A stretch of DNA of 64,000 nt from Bacteroidetes bacterium 43-93. GTDB lineage: Bacteria > Bacteroidota > Bacteroidia > Chitinophagales > Chitinophagaceae. The notes beneath the pieces are model-generated. The model did not search any database and was not told where the DNA came from. It saw nothing but the letters and a program-made list of their open reading frames with translations. This document shows, in pieces, positions 36,306 through 44,893 of this stretch; the stretch's first letter is position 1; every line of letters starts with the position of its first letter. The DNA is taken from positions 1 to 64,000 of the forward strand of contig MKUO01000005.1 in the NCBI GenBank assembly GCA_001897855.1. Reading direction: 5' to 3'. A program made the position numbers and the translations under genes.

Positions 36306-38354
36306 ATGAGGAGAAGTGTATTGATATTGTTTTTAATGACGATTGCTATTTACGGCAGCGCACAAAATTTTGTTCCCAACGGTGGCTTTGAAAATTATAG
36401 TAGCTGTCCGACAGCAACTTCCCTTTTCGGAGGATATTGTACAGGCTGGGCATCTTATACAAATGGCACCCCTGATTATTATAATAGCTGCGCAGCATCC
36501 GTCACAGGTGCCTCTACACCTGTAAATATCAATGGCACCCAGGCTCCGGCAAATGGCAATGCCTATTGCGGCATTGTTGATTATGCAGGCAATATTGATT
36601 TTAAAGAATATATCGAAAGAGGCATAAGCTCATTACAGGCAGGTGCTACTTACACGGTATCTATGTATGTTTCCCTGGCAGACAATGCAGGCTTTGCTTC
36701 AAACGGGCTAGGTGTGTTCTTTTTTAAAAACGGGCCTGCCTCAATAGCTACCACTAATAGACTTGCTGCTACGCCACAGGTGAGCTTTTCTGCTTACGGG
36801 CCGTTAACCAATAAATCAGGGTGGACGAAACTAGAAGGAAGTTTTGTCGCTGATTCTGCTTACGATCATGTTGTTATCGGTGGATTTAAAGATAACAGCA
36901 GCATACAGATAACGAATATGCCATCGGGTACATTGGGCTTATCCTATTATTACATCGATTCTGTAACGATAAGGGCCGCCGATACGGTAAGCTTTGTTGT
37001 TACCGATACAACACTTTGCGCAGGCGATAAGGTTAATATAGATTATACAGTTAATGCAGCTGTTGCGTTCAATAGCTCCAATACTTTTACGTTACAGCTT
37101 TCAGATAATTTAGGTGCTTTTACTTCTCCTGTTAATATTGGTAATGCCTCCGCTACTTCCTCCGGAACGATACAAGCTACAATCCCGGTTGCTACGGTTA
37201 CAGGGGGATTGTACAGAATGAGAATAGTATCCTCTTCGCCTTATTACGTGTCAGCTATCAGCGATGTTAGCATAGGCATTGGCGGAGGGAAACCGCAGCC
37301 TAATCTGCATATTACCAGTCCGGTATGCGAAGGTGATACTTTTACATTAAGTGTAACCACGCCGGGAACATTGACAGATGCTATTTGGAATGGCCCAGAC
37401 CTTAGTAATTCACATGCAGCATCCATCACAGTATTTCATGCAAAAACCAGTGCAGCCGGGATATATACGGTAGATGTTTTTAATTATGGTTGCGAAGCAC
37501 ATGCGAGTGGTAATCTACAGGTAATAAATAAACCTGCAAGGCCCATAGGTGCAAGTAATAGCCCTGTCTGTAGTGGCAGCACTTTGCAACTTAATGGAGC
37601 AGGAGTTGGTACCTCGTGGGTCTGGAAAGATGCACTAGGTAATATCTATAGTGCCAAAGACACTACGATACACGATATTTTAGTGGCAGACTCCGGACTG
37701 TATATACTAACTACATTTCAAAATGGATGCTCGGCAAGTGATACGATACATGTCGTTGTAAAGGCAATACCAATACCTGCGTTATTTGCTAACAATCCCT
37801 GTAAAGGTGATACATTGTTTGTGACAAGTCAGTATAAGGATAGTAGTGCTATATATCAATGGAATGGACCGGCTGGTTTTAGCTCTATGCAGAAAAGAAT
37901 TATAATACCCGGCGTAGGTCAGTCATCTGCAGGACGCTATTCAGTGGACATTAAAGGTAGTAATGGATGTGTTGGCATAGATAGCATACAGGTAGTTGTA
38001 AAAGACTCGCCGGAATCAACCACCATTACAGGCAACGTTATTTTGTGCGAGCAGGATACAATGGCTTTAAAGGCTGCTAACACAACTCCCGGTGTGTCGT
38101 ATCATTGGTACGGCCCGCAGGGCGTAAGTATTGCAGGCAGTACTATTTTCATCCCGGGTGTAACAAATGGAGCAAGTGGTATTTATTATGTAGAAGCCAA
38201 TCTTGATAACTGTATCAGAAAAGACAGTACAATAGTAACTGTGAATCGCACACCCACGCGACCTGCGGTTTCGGGAGATGTCATACGCTCCCAGGTGAAA
38301 GGAGGCATACGCCAGTTCGTTCGCATTTTCAAGCTTATAAGATGCTGCCGCTAA
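36306..38354 (+). pseudogene. Large Ig-like repeat surface protein, 3' truncated, no T9SS tail
   Basis: Reading frame of 682 residues. Signal peptide to about residue 19 (YGSAQ); an N-terminal jelly-roll-like domain begins FVPNGGFENYSSCP, common in T9SS cargo. Then come the shared module (CAGDKVNIDYTV) and four to five Ig-like repeats. At about residue 660, after TPTRPAVSGDVIRSQ, the sequence stops resembling a repeat. The last 20 or so codons (to IRCCR) read antisense through a fragment of a leftward gene. The sorting domain expected at the end is missing, so the product would not be retained by T9SS. Type given as pseudogene; the truncated protein may still be made. Confidence 0.75.
38282..38312. 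other. Recombination junction between surface-protein gene and phage-like segment
   Basis: Coding character changes here: to the left the plus strand codes for Ig-like repeats, to the right the minus strand codes for a different protein. Two copies of CATACGC (38282-38288 and 38306-38312) flank the point, and CTCC...GGAG lies between them. The exact break cannot be set to the base. Confidence 0.5.
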
Positions 38355-38495
38355 TGCATCAGGAAATGTTTCTGTTAGCTGATAACAGTTCTCTATTATT
38401 TCATCTATTTCAGCTTCGCGGTCAATTGAAATGTTCATAGCTCTGGCGAAGCTTTCTTCTGTAGTCTCTACTACTGTAATAAGGATGTTTTTCAT
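38290..38495 (-). pseudogene. 3'-truncated small gene of the phage-like segment
   Basis: From the ATG at 38495 about 68 codons look like a genuine protein (starts MKNILITVVETTEESFARAM, later EIDEIIENCYQLTETF and AAASYKLENANELAYASF). After that the frame runs antisense into the surface-protein gene and stops only at 38067. The gene has thus lost its own 3' end at the junction. No family recognised. Confidence 0.5.
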
Positions 38496-38531
38496 GATTA
38501 TGAGATTTATATTTGATGAAGCTTTTTAATA

Positions 38532-38560
38532 GCAGGTGCCATTATCGGCACCTGCCTTTT
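38532..38560. terminator. Terminator-like hairpin in the phage-like segment
   Basis: Nine-bp perfect stem GCAGGTGCC (38532-38540) with 38547-38555, followed rightward by TTTTATTTTAATT. No intact rightward gene ends here. It may end the leftward transcript from 38630, or be left over from the lost arrangement. Confidence 0.55.
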
Positions 38561-38629
38561 ATTTTAATTCGTTCGTTTGTTTGCCCGCAGGTTTTAAGGT
38601 CTGTTCAATGGTGACAGGACTGGATGCAG

Positions 38630-39007
38630 CTAGGCAGCTACACCAATACTATTTACAGGGGCAGGTTCTGAAAGGACTATATAAAAAAGATGATCGTTTT
38701 GCAGCAATTCTACACTATAACTTTTAAGTGTCAGTTCCGCAAGTTTACACACGGCGCTAAACCTCGAAGCATACACCCTTGGTTGGCCACTTTCGTCAGC
38801 CAGGAAGGTATGCTCTTCTGTTACTACAAACGTAGGTTGGCGTCTGAGGATAGATTCCTTATAGGCGATCTCCCGGTAAAGTTTTTCTTTAACGTCTGCA
38901 GGCTGTAAAGCCTTGTCCACAAAGTTGCGAAGTGTTTCCATCGTTTCAGGGTTGCGATGAGATCTTACCCAGTTACTTACGTGATTGTAAAAGATGTTCT
39001 GTTCCAT
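38630..39007 (-). CDS. Phage-type hypothetical protein
   Basis: 125 residues from the ATG at 39007; an in-frame TTG at 39064 would overlap the upstream gene and is less likely. Starts MEQNIFYNHVSNWVRSH; the middle (VKEKLYREIAYKESIL) is helical, the end beta-rich. No family recognised. It lies 25 bases after the previous leftward gene. Confidence 0.5.
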   Translation of the reverse strand: MEQNIFYNHVSNWVRSHRNPETMETLRNFVDKALQPADVKEKLYREIAYKESILRRQPTFVVTEEHTFLADESGQPRVYASRFSAVCKLAELTLKSYSVELLQNDHLFYIVLSEPAPVNSIGVAA

Positions 39008-39032
39008 ATATAACTCTGTTTTTTGTGACTGA

Positions 39033-39497
39033 TTAAATGATTTTGTCCAAAAGGTTTTGTTCAATAATAAAAGTCATGAGGTCAGTGACTGGTATGCCAT
39101 AAGCGTCATATGGCCATTTGTTTTTATCCGGTTGTTTACGTGGCAATTCTGTTATGCACCAATCCAACCTGCATGTTTTGTATAACCATAATTCAAAATC
39201 TGCTCTATTGATACGTAAACATGTGTTTTGTGGAATGCTTGTTGGATAACCTATAAGGACAGAGATCGTAGAAGTAGAATAATCTTTGATTTGTATAATT
39301 TTTGTTAGATTTGACACGTGTTTTTTATTTTTTGTTTTGAAAGGCCCGTAGTTTCTACTATGGGCATTTTTATTTACGGGCCTTTCAACCTGCAAAACAC
39401 CATAAGGCCATGATTTACAGCAAACTATACCGTTGTTGAATGCTTTTTGAAGTAGCATTTCAACATTTTCCCTGTCCAGTTCTTTTGTTGTAATCAT
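39033..39497 (-). CDS. Phage-type hypothetical protein, possibly two fused reading frames
   Basis: Open frame of 154 residues. Residues 1-40 (MITTKELDRENVEMLLQKAF...) and 61-154 (VSNLTKIIQIKDYSTSTI...) look like separate proteins. Between them the DNA carries a hairpin and an A-rich leader identical to one found before a small gene at 13.4 kb. A GTG at 39317 directly after that leader could start an independent 94-residue protein. Function unknown in either reading. Confidence 0.45.
   Translation of the reverse strand: MITTKELDRENVEMLLQKAFNNGIVCCKSWPYGVLQVERPVNKNAHSRNYGPFKTKNKKHVSNLTKIIQIKDYSTSTISVLIGYPTSIPQNTCLRINRADFELWLYKTCRLDWCITELPRKQPDKNKWPYDAYGIPVTDLMTFIIEQNLLDKII
39339..39386. repeat. 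Perfect 12-bp inverted repeat inside the 39033-39497 frame
   Basis: GAAAGGCCCGTA (39339-39350) and its exact reverse complement (39375-39386) enclose 24 bases. It looks like an intergenic hairpin rather than coding sequence, and overlaps the start of the A-rich leader at 39318-39341. Confidence 0.6.
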
Positions 39498-39541
39498 TTT
39501 AATTTTATTGTGTTTTTGTTGTCTGTTTAATCAAAACAATT

Positions 39542-39757
39542 TTATGCTGCACTTTCTATAAACAGCTTCGATCTCTTATAATTGATGTAAACCCTTAGCT
39601 TTCCGATGGCATAGAAATCACCGCTCCCGGTTTTAGCGATATTGCGCAGCGAATTAACAGGTAAGCCGGTCTTTTGACTGCAATCCCTAATAGCATTGCT
39701 ATTATTTACCAATGCTATCAGCTTTCTACGCTCTCTAAAAGAAAATTTCTCTAACAT
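39542..39757 (-). CDS. Small Cro-like HTH protein
   Basis: 71 residues, basic. FRERRKLIALVNNSNAIRDCSQKTGLPVNSLRNIAKTG has the look of a short helix-turn-helix, and a beta strand pair follows (KLRVYINYKRSKLFI). It is divergent from the S24 repressor across an operator array, the usual place of a Cro-type antagonist. Assignment rests mostly on position. Confidence 0.5.
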   Translation of the reverse strand: MLEKFSFRERRKLIALVNNSNAIRDCSQKTGLPVNSLRNIAKTGSGDFYAIGKLRVYINYKRSKLFIESAA

Positions 39758-39781
39758 GATTGTTTGTTTTAAACAATTCTA

Positions 39782-39858
39782 TACATTTGTGCAACAAAGA
39801 ATATGCATTTGCTGCTTTGTTATACAAATGTACAATAATTGTACAAATGTCCAAATGT
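39782..39858. promoter_or_regulatory. Operator/promoter array between small HTH gene and S24 repressor
   Basis: Two 18-bp arms, 39782-39799 and 39815-39832, are inverted repeats matching at 16 of 18 positions and end in TACATTTGT/ACAAATGTA. A 15-bp palindrome GTACAATAATTGTAC covers 39830-39844. The octamer ACAAATGT occurs at 39824 and 39843, with AAATGT at 39853. TACATTTG also fits the TAnnTTTG promoter box of this phylum in both directions. The repressor encoded at 39887 is the likely binder. Confidence 0.7.
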
Positions 39859-39886
39859 TTTCTTGAAAAAATTATAAGACTTAACT

Positions 39887-40606
39887 ATGGCTCATTTACA
39901 TGAAGGGGAAGCACTGCAAAATGCGGCAAGGATCAGCAAGCTGGGTGTGCACGGCCTGGCCGATGCCATGGGCGTACCCCGTAGCACACTGTACTACAAT
40001 TTTAAAAAGGAGTCTCTGGATGCTGAGCTGAAGGAAAAAGCAGCAGAGGTATTAGGGATAGAACCTGAACGACTTTTTGGCGGATCGTATAATCCTAATT
40101 CTATCCGGACGACCGGAGATGCATTAAGGTTTATGAAGGCATTTGGCGATGGTAGCTCTGCTCCGGAGGGTATTGGCATTGTGCCTATTATGGCGCAGGC
40201 CGGTTACAGCCAGCATTACCTCGAACCTACCTTTAGTAGCGAGCTGCAGCAGATACAGCTTCCCAACCTTCCTTATCATGGAGAACGCTATCGAGTATTT
40301 GAAGTAAGCGGAGATAGTATGGAACCGACGCTGAAAGAACATTTCCATGTAGTATGCGAGAGGGTGGAGCCTGAGTTTTGGAATACTACTGCACAGTTTT
40401 ATATATATGTTGTGGTAACAGAAGACCGCATTATGGTAAAACGGCTGTTTAGAAAAGATAACAACACTTTCGTTTGCATTAGCGACAACGAAGAATTTTA
40501 TCCTCAATTTACATTAGATAGAAGCGAGATCAGGGAGCTATGGCTGGTAAAACGGAAAATCGATTGGGAGATGCCACCACCTAAGCGTTTCGAAATAACA
40601 GTATAA
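39887..40606 (+). CDS. S24 (LexA/CI-like) phage repressor
   Basis: 239 residues. N-terminal HTH (about 8-60; LGVHGLADAMGVPRSTLYYNF). A linker leads to an S24 peptidase domain (about 98-225) with Ala105-Gly106 as the probable self-cleavage bond, Ser144 in VSGDSMEPTL and Lys185 in IMVKRLF as the catalytic pair. Such proteins hold phage or island genes silent and cleave themselves when RecA filaments form after DNA damage. All residues for self-cleavage are present. It faces a small HTH gene over an operator array. Confidence 0.88.
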   Translation: MAHLHEGEALQNAARISKLGVHGLADAMGVPRSTLYYNFKKESLDAELKEKAAEVLGIEPERLFGGSYNPNSIRTTGDALRFMKAFGDGSSAPEGIGIVPIMAQAGYSQHYLEPTFSSELQQIQLPNLPYHGERYRVFEVSGDSMEPTLKEHFHVVCERVEPEFWNTTAQFYIYVVVTEDRIMVKRLFRKDNNTFVCISDNEEFYPQFTLDRSEIRELWLVKRKIDWEMPPPKRFEITV

Positions 40607-40612
40607 TCTAAT

Positions 40613-40640
40613 AGCCGGACGATTGATCCGGCTTTTTGTT
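40613..40640 (+). terminator. Terminator of the S24 repressor gene
   Basis: AGCCGGA (40613-40619) pairs with TCCGGCT (40627-40633), followed by TTTTG. Directly after the repressor stop codon. The following GTTAAC-rich stretch to 40808 contains no gene I can support. Confidence 0.8.
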
Positions 40641-40808
40641 AACCGGTAGTTAACGGTTTGCAAATCGAAGGTTAAGCGCTTGTTTAAATAATGCAAAGCT
40701 TTTTGAAGGCAATAAATTAGAGCTCCAAACCGCGCATAAGTATGCAACAAGGACTTTTATTTGACGATATGATCATCACAGAAGCAGACGTTATCCTGGC
40801 AAGCATCT

Positions 40809-42002
40809 TTATTGATCTTGACTAATATTCCGGGGTACTAATGCTTTGCAGTAAATAGAGATAAGGCCTAGCATTGGCCCTATTGCTAATACCCAGTATA
40901 TATAATTCGTGTCCATGATTGCTTGCAGCATTGCGACCAACTGCATGCTTACTACAGTAATAGCGAAGCCTATACTGTTAACGATAGTTAGGGCGGTACC
41001 TCTTACTGAAGGCTCAACAGATTGTGCTACTAAGGAAGTGAATTGAGGTGAATCTGCAACTACGGTCACTCCCCACACCAGCATAAATGGTAAAAAGATA
41101 GCAAAGGGTAAAGCCAAGGCGAACGGTAGAAGAACGCAACAAATCCCGGATGACAAAAGTGCAATGGATGCAGTCATTATGTTGCCTTTTTTTAATGAAA
41201 TATATCCACCTATAATGCACCCTGCACTTCCTGTAGCAATAACAAAAAAAGATACTAGTGAAGTATTGATGTCATGGCCTGATGCGTGCCGTGAAACAAA
41301 ACTGGCAATTAAAGAAGGTACAAGCGTCCAAAAGGTATACAGTTCCCACATATGACCGAAATACCCGAATGCTGCTAATCTGAATTCCCTGTTACGAAAA
41401 AGTTTGAAGGCGTGTAAGAAATCTGGCTTAGATATTCTTGTTCTATATGGCCCATCTGGCACAGCAAATAAAATGATAGCTCCTCCTAAACCAGACAGCG
41501 CAGATACACAAATAATTACATAGTGCCAGTTAAGCGCCGCTTTGGTAGCGTTTAGCAGGTGTGGGAATGCAGTGCCTAATACCAATGCGCCAACAAGGTA
41601 ACCAAGTGCTTTGCCCAAACCTTCGTTATGATAATCGGCAGCTATTTTCATACCTACAGGGTAGATGCCTGCGAGAAAAAATCCCGTAATGTATCGGCTG
41701 GTTAGTAATGTCATCAGGTTGCAGACCCAGATCAGGGATAAATTAGATAATGCACCCAGTATCGAACAAACAAAAAATATCCTGGATGGCGAAAAGCGGT
41801 CTGTAATTGTGAAAATGGAGAACAGTAAAGTTCCGCTGATAAACCCAAGTTGAACTGCTGATACTACGTGAGGTAGTACATCGACCGAAATATTCAAAGC
41901 TCCGGTAATGTCTTTTAAAACTGCATTTCCGGCAAACCAGGTAGATGTGCCGGCAAATTGCGACAATACAATGATGGGAAGTATATATCCTTTTACTCTC
42001 AT
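40809..42002 (-). CDS. MFS transporter
   Basis: 397 residues with about twelve transmembrane helices and a central loop near residues 185-205. The first half ends with a VPDGPYRTR loop; RYITGFFLAGIYPVGMKIAADY matches helix 4-5 of MFS proteins. Expected inner-membrane, proton- or sodium-driven uptake or efflux of a small molecule that cannot be named. Single gene at the right edge of the phage-like segment. Confidence 0.85.
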   Translation of the reverse strand: MRVKGYILPIIVLSQFAGTSTWFAGNAVLKDITGALNISVDVLPHVVSAVQLGFISGTLLFSIFTITDRFSPSRIFFVCSILGALSNLSLIWVCNLMTLLTSRYITGFFLAGIYPVGMKIAADYHNEGLGKALGYLVGALVLGTAFPHLLNATKAALNWHYVIICVSALSGLGGAIILFAVPDGPYRTRISKPDFLHAFKLFRNREFRLAAFGYFGHMWELYTFWTLVPSLIASFVSRHASGHDINTSLVSFFVIATGSAGCIIGGYISLKKGNIMTASIALLSSGICCVLLPFALALPFAIFLPFMLVWGVTVVADSPQFTSLVAQSVEPSVRGTALTIVNSIGFAITVVSMQLVAMLQAIMDTNYIYWVLAIGPMLGLISIYCKALVPRNISQDQ

Positions 42003-42098
42003 ACACCAATTTACCTACCCCAAAGTACAGCGATTGTAATATATGCGACAATTGAATGTTTGGCACCAAGTTTGTTACAAAAAACTTAAATCCCCCTT

Positions 42099-43421
42099 AT
42101 GAAAAAACTTTCCCTGCTCCTGACTTTATTCTTGCTGAGCATTCATGTCATGGCAACAAATGTCTCAGGGTATTTCAACACCAATATTACATGGACAAAA
42201 GCCAATAGCCCTTATATTATTACCGGGGATGTATTCATAGATACTTTTTCTTCTCTTACAATAGAGCCCGGCACTCAGGTCCGTTTTAGCAGTGATTATA
42301 CCATATTTGTAGAAGGCACAATGAGTGCCATTGGCACACTTGCTGATAGTATTAGTTTTATTGGCAATAGTACATCTTCTCAAGGAACGTATTTAGGAGG
42401 AAGCATAGACTTGCTGCATAGCAGTCCTACAGATACGTTCAAATTCCAGTATTGTCATTTCAATGGAATGACAAGTGCTATAAATCAACGTGCAGCTCCC
42501 CTAAAGGTAGAACATTGTGTTTTTGAAAAGTGTTATTATGGTATACGCGGATATTATTACGCAATTGTATCAGACTGTAAATTTCAGAAAAATGAGATGG
42601 GTGCTGAAATCGCCGCAAATGGAGAAATATACAATTGCGTTGCAGACTACAATACAAACGGATTGCACGGTTCCCATGCACATATATATGGTAATTTGGT
42701 TCATCATAATAGCACAGGTATCTTAAATGGCTGGGTGGTAGAGGAAAATATTATTGCTTATAATAAAGTTGGGCTTATTGGTAGTTGTTACCTGGTAAAG
42801 AACAACCAGATATGGCATAATAAAACGGGCATCGTCGTACCTGTAGGGGGAGAGGAAGAAAATTGTATTATGTTTAATGATATCGGCATAGATGGCACAA
42901 ATGTCGGATCCGTTACCACAGTGCATCACAATACGATTAGCAACAACGCGCAATACAATTTTAAAAATGGGAATGGTTATGCTGATATGTCCAACAATTA
43001 TTGGGGCGATACAGATTCAGTTAAGATAGCAGCTACGATCCTTGATTTTTTCGATGGTAACTTCAGTCTTGGTAAGGTTGGTTTTCTGCCCGTTTTGCAA
43101 AACGGAGCTAATTATTGTTCGGCTAACATTAATGTAACTGATACAACAGATATTCCTCTGCACATTCCCGGTATCGTGCAGGAAGACCATTTACGTATAT
43201 ACCCTAATCCTGCCCATGATATTGTTGTTATTGAAACAGGCGCTAATGCAATAATTAAAGATGCAATGTTGTATCGTACAGATGGGGTACTTATTTTATC
43301 TGCTCAAGGAGCCAATATAAACAAGTCCTTAAACGTTTCAGACCTGCCACGTGGTATTTATTTGCTTAAAGTGGTTACGGGTGATGGTAAAGTGCATATC
43401 AGTAAATTGTTAAAAGAATAA
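42099..43421 (+). CDS. Secreted beta-helix T9SS protein, paralogue 1
   Basis: 440 residues, signal peptide to about residue 19 (VMAT). Shared N-terminal block VSGYFNTNITWTKANSPYII, then a right-handed parallel beta-helix of NosD type (repeated I-x-N-C/N turns such as VVEENIIAYNKVGLI) ending in a MSNNYWGDTDS motif. C-terminal type A sorting domain (LRIYPNPAHDIVVI). Could bind or process polysaccharide; no catalytic set is seen. First of three tandem paralogues. Confidence 0.82.
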   Translation: MKKLSLLLTLFLLSIHVMATNVSGYFNTNITWTKANSPYIITGDVFIDTFSSLTIEPGTQVRFSSDYTIFVEGTMSAIGTLADSISFIGNSTSSQGTYLGGSIDLLHSSPTDTFKFQYCHFNGMTSAINQRAAPLKVEHCVFEKCYYGIRGYYYAIVSDCKFQKNEMGAEIAANGEIYNCVADYNTNGLHGSHAHIYGNLVHHNSTGILNGWVVEENIIAYNKVGLIGSCYLVKNNQIWHNKTGIVVPVGGEEENCIMFNDIGIDGTNVGSVTTVHHNTISNNAQYNFKNGNGYADMSNNYWGDTDSVKIAATILDFFDGNFSLGKVGFLPVLQNGANYCSANINVTDTTDIPLHIPGIVQEDHLRIYPNPAHDIVVIETGANAIIKDAMLYRTDGVLILSAQGANINKSLNVSDLPRGIYLLKVVTGDGKVHISKLLKE

Positions 43422-43505
43422 CAAAAAGTGCCTCAATAAAAATTTGATAGAGGGGAAATCTTATTTTTACCTCAACCTTAAACTACATTATTAAAACTAT
43501 ACAAT

Positions 43506-44810
43506 ATGAAAAAAGCCCTCCTGCTTTCAGCAGCACTGATATTTTCTGCTTTGCAAAATTTTGCTACAAATGTATCCGGTATTATTGCAACGAACACTAA
43601 TTGGACAAAAGCTAATAGTCCCTACATTGTAACAGGCGATATAGATGTTGATACTAACGTAGTATTGACAATTGAACCCGGCGTTACAGTAAAGGTAGAT
43701 GGCAATTATGCGATCTATGTAGATGGCATCATCAATGCCGCAGGTACCGGCACCGATAATATTCTGTTTACATCAAACAAACCTAACCCTGCAGTTAGCG
43801 ATTGGAAAGGCATATTAGTAAGGCGTATGTCGACAACAGATACCTTGGTATTTGATCATTGCCACATGCAATATGCGGATAAAGCAATCTCCATCTATGC
43901 CCCGGTAAATATTACCAACTCTTTGTTTGATTATAACCAAACCGGTGTTGAAACTCAATTGTATGCCGAAATTATTAACTGTAAGTTTTTATCTAATTAT
44001 AGTCTGGGTTATTGTAGATGGGGCGTTATTACAAACTGTGAAATCGCTTACAATATCAACGGTTTCTCTGCTGAAGGCACTATAACCTACAACAAAATAT
44101 ATAAGAACGGGTCTGGAATCAGTTTTAATGACTGGCAAACCAACGTAGTATCCAATATTATTGCCTATAATAGTGGCGCAGGATTGATAATTGGTGGAGG
44201 AACAATTCTTAACAACCAGGTGTGGTATAACGGCATTGGGCTTACTTATTATCATAACGCCTATACTGCCCATAATGGTATTAAGCACAATGGCATTGGT
44301 ATACAAGTGGGGTGGCAAAATCCGGGCATTGTAGAATACAACTGTATAGAAGATAATAATCAGTACAATTTTAAAAATTCTGCAGTTAACCTGATGGATA
44401 TGTCTAATAATTACTGGGGAGCTTCTGATTCTGCAACCGTAATGACGAAGATATTTGACTATTACAGCGATTTTTCAAAAGGCAAAACGATTTTGACTCC
44501 TTTGTTACAATCAGAAGATTCGGGTTGCGCAGCTACAATTGATATACCAACTACAGGTATAAAAGAAACTGCCGCTGCAAACGATGTAAAGGTTTATCCC
44601 AACCCGGCCAATACAAACTTTTTTATAGAATCACCAATGCCCATCTCAAGGGTTATATTATACGATATTACAGGAAAGCAGGTTTTTGTTGATAACCCTG
44701 TAAAGAATAATGTTTCGGTAGATGTATCAGCCCTTACACAGGGGCTTTATCTATATCGTGTATATTTAACTAACAATAATATTGTTACCGGTAAGCTAAT
44801 TAAGAACTAA
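43506..44810 (+). CDS. Secreted beta-helix T9SS protein, paralogue 2
   Basis: 434 residues with the same layout as its neighbours: signal peptide ending QNFAT, then VSGIIATNTNWTKANSPYIV, beta-helix turns (ITYNKIYKNGSGISF), MSNNYWGASDS, and a type A sorting domain (VKVYPNPANTNFFI). It lies 84 bases after paralogue 1 and is clearly a tandem duplicate with substantial divergence in the helix. Confidence 0.82.
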   Translation: MKKALLLSAALIFSALQNFATNVSGIIATNTNWTKANSPYIVTGDIDVDTNVVLTIEPGVTVKVDGNYAIYVDGIINAAGTGTDNILFTSNKPNPAVSDWKGILVRRMSTTDTLVFDHCHMQYADKAISIYAPVNITNSLFDYNQTGVETQLYAEIINCKFLSNYSLGYCRWGVITNCEIAYNINGFSAEGTITYNKIYKNGSGISFNDWQTNVVSNIIAYNSGAGLIIGGGTILNNQVWYNGIGLTYYHNAYTAHNGIKHNGIGIQVGWQNPGIVEYNCIEDNNQYNFKNSAVNLMDMSNNYWGASDSATVMTKIFDYYSDFSKGKTILTPLLQSEDSGCAATIDIPTTGIKETAAANDVKVYPNPANTNFFIESPMPISRVILYDITGKQVFVDNPVKNNVSVDVSALTQGLYLYRVYLTNNNIVTGKLIKN

Positions 44811-44830
44811 TTATTTCTGACTTAGATTTT

Positions 44831-44870
44831 ACAAAGCAGGCTATTATTTAATAGTCTGCTTTGTAATTTT
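44831..44870 (+). terminator. Terminator after paralogue 2
   Basis: Stem of about 15 bp (ACAAAGCAG.CTATTA with its complement, one mismatch) followed by AATTTT, shortly after the stop codon. It suggests paralogue 3 has its own promoter. Confidence 0.75.
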
Positions 44871-44893
44871 ATGCTACCTAAAAAAACTGAATT

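Noticed and set aside
38536-38727. 63-codon rightward ORF in the phage-like segment
   Set aside because: It overlaps a terminator-like hairpin and lies opposite the more convincing leftward gene at 38630.
40742-40825. 27-codon ORF starting MQQGLLFDD after the S24 repressor
   Set aside because: Too short to support. It overlaps the end of the MFS gene on the other strand and resembles no complete protein. It might be the start of a lost gene at the right edge of the phage-like segment.
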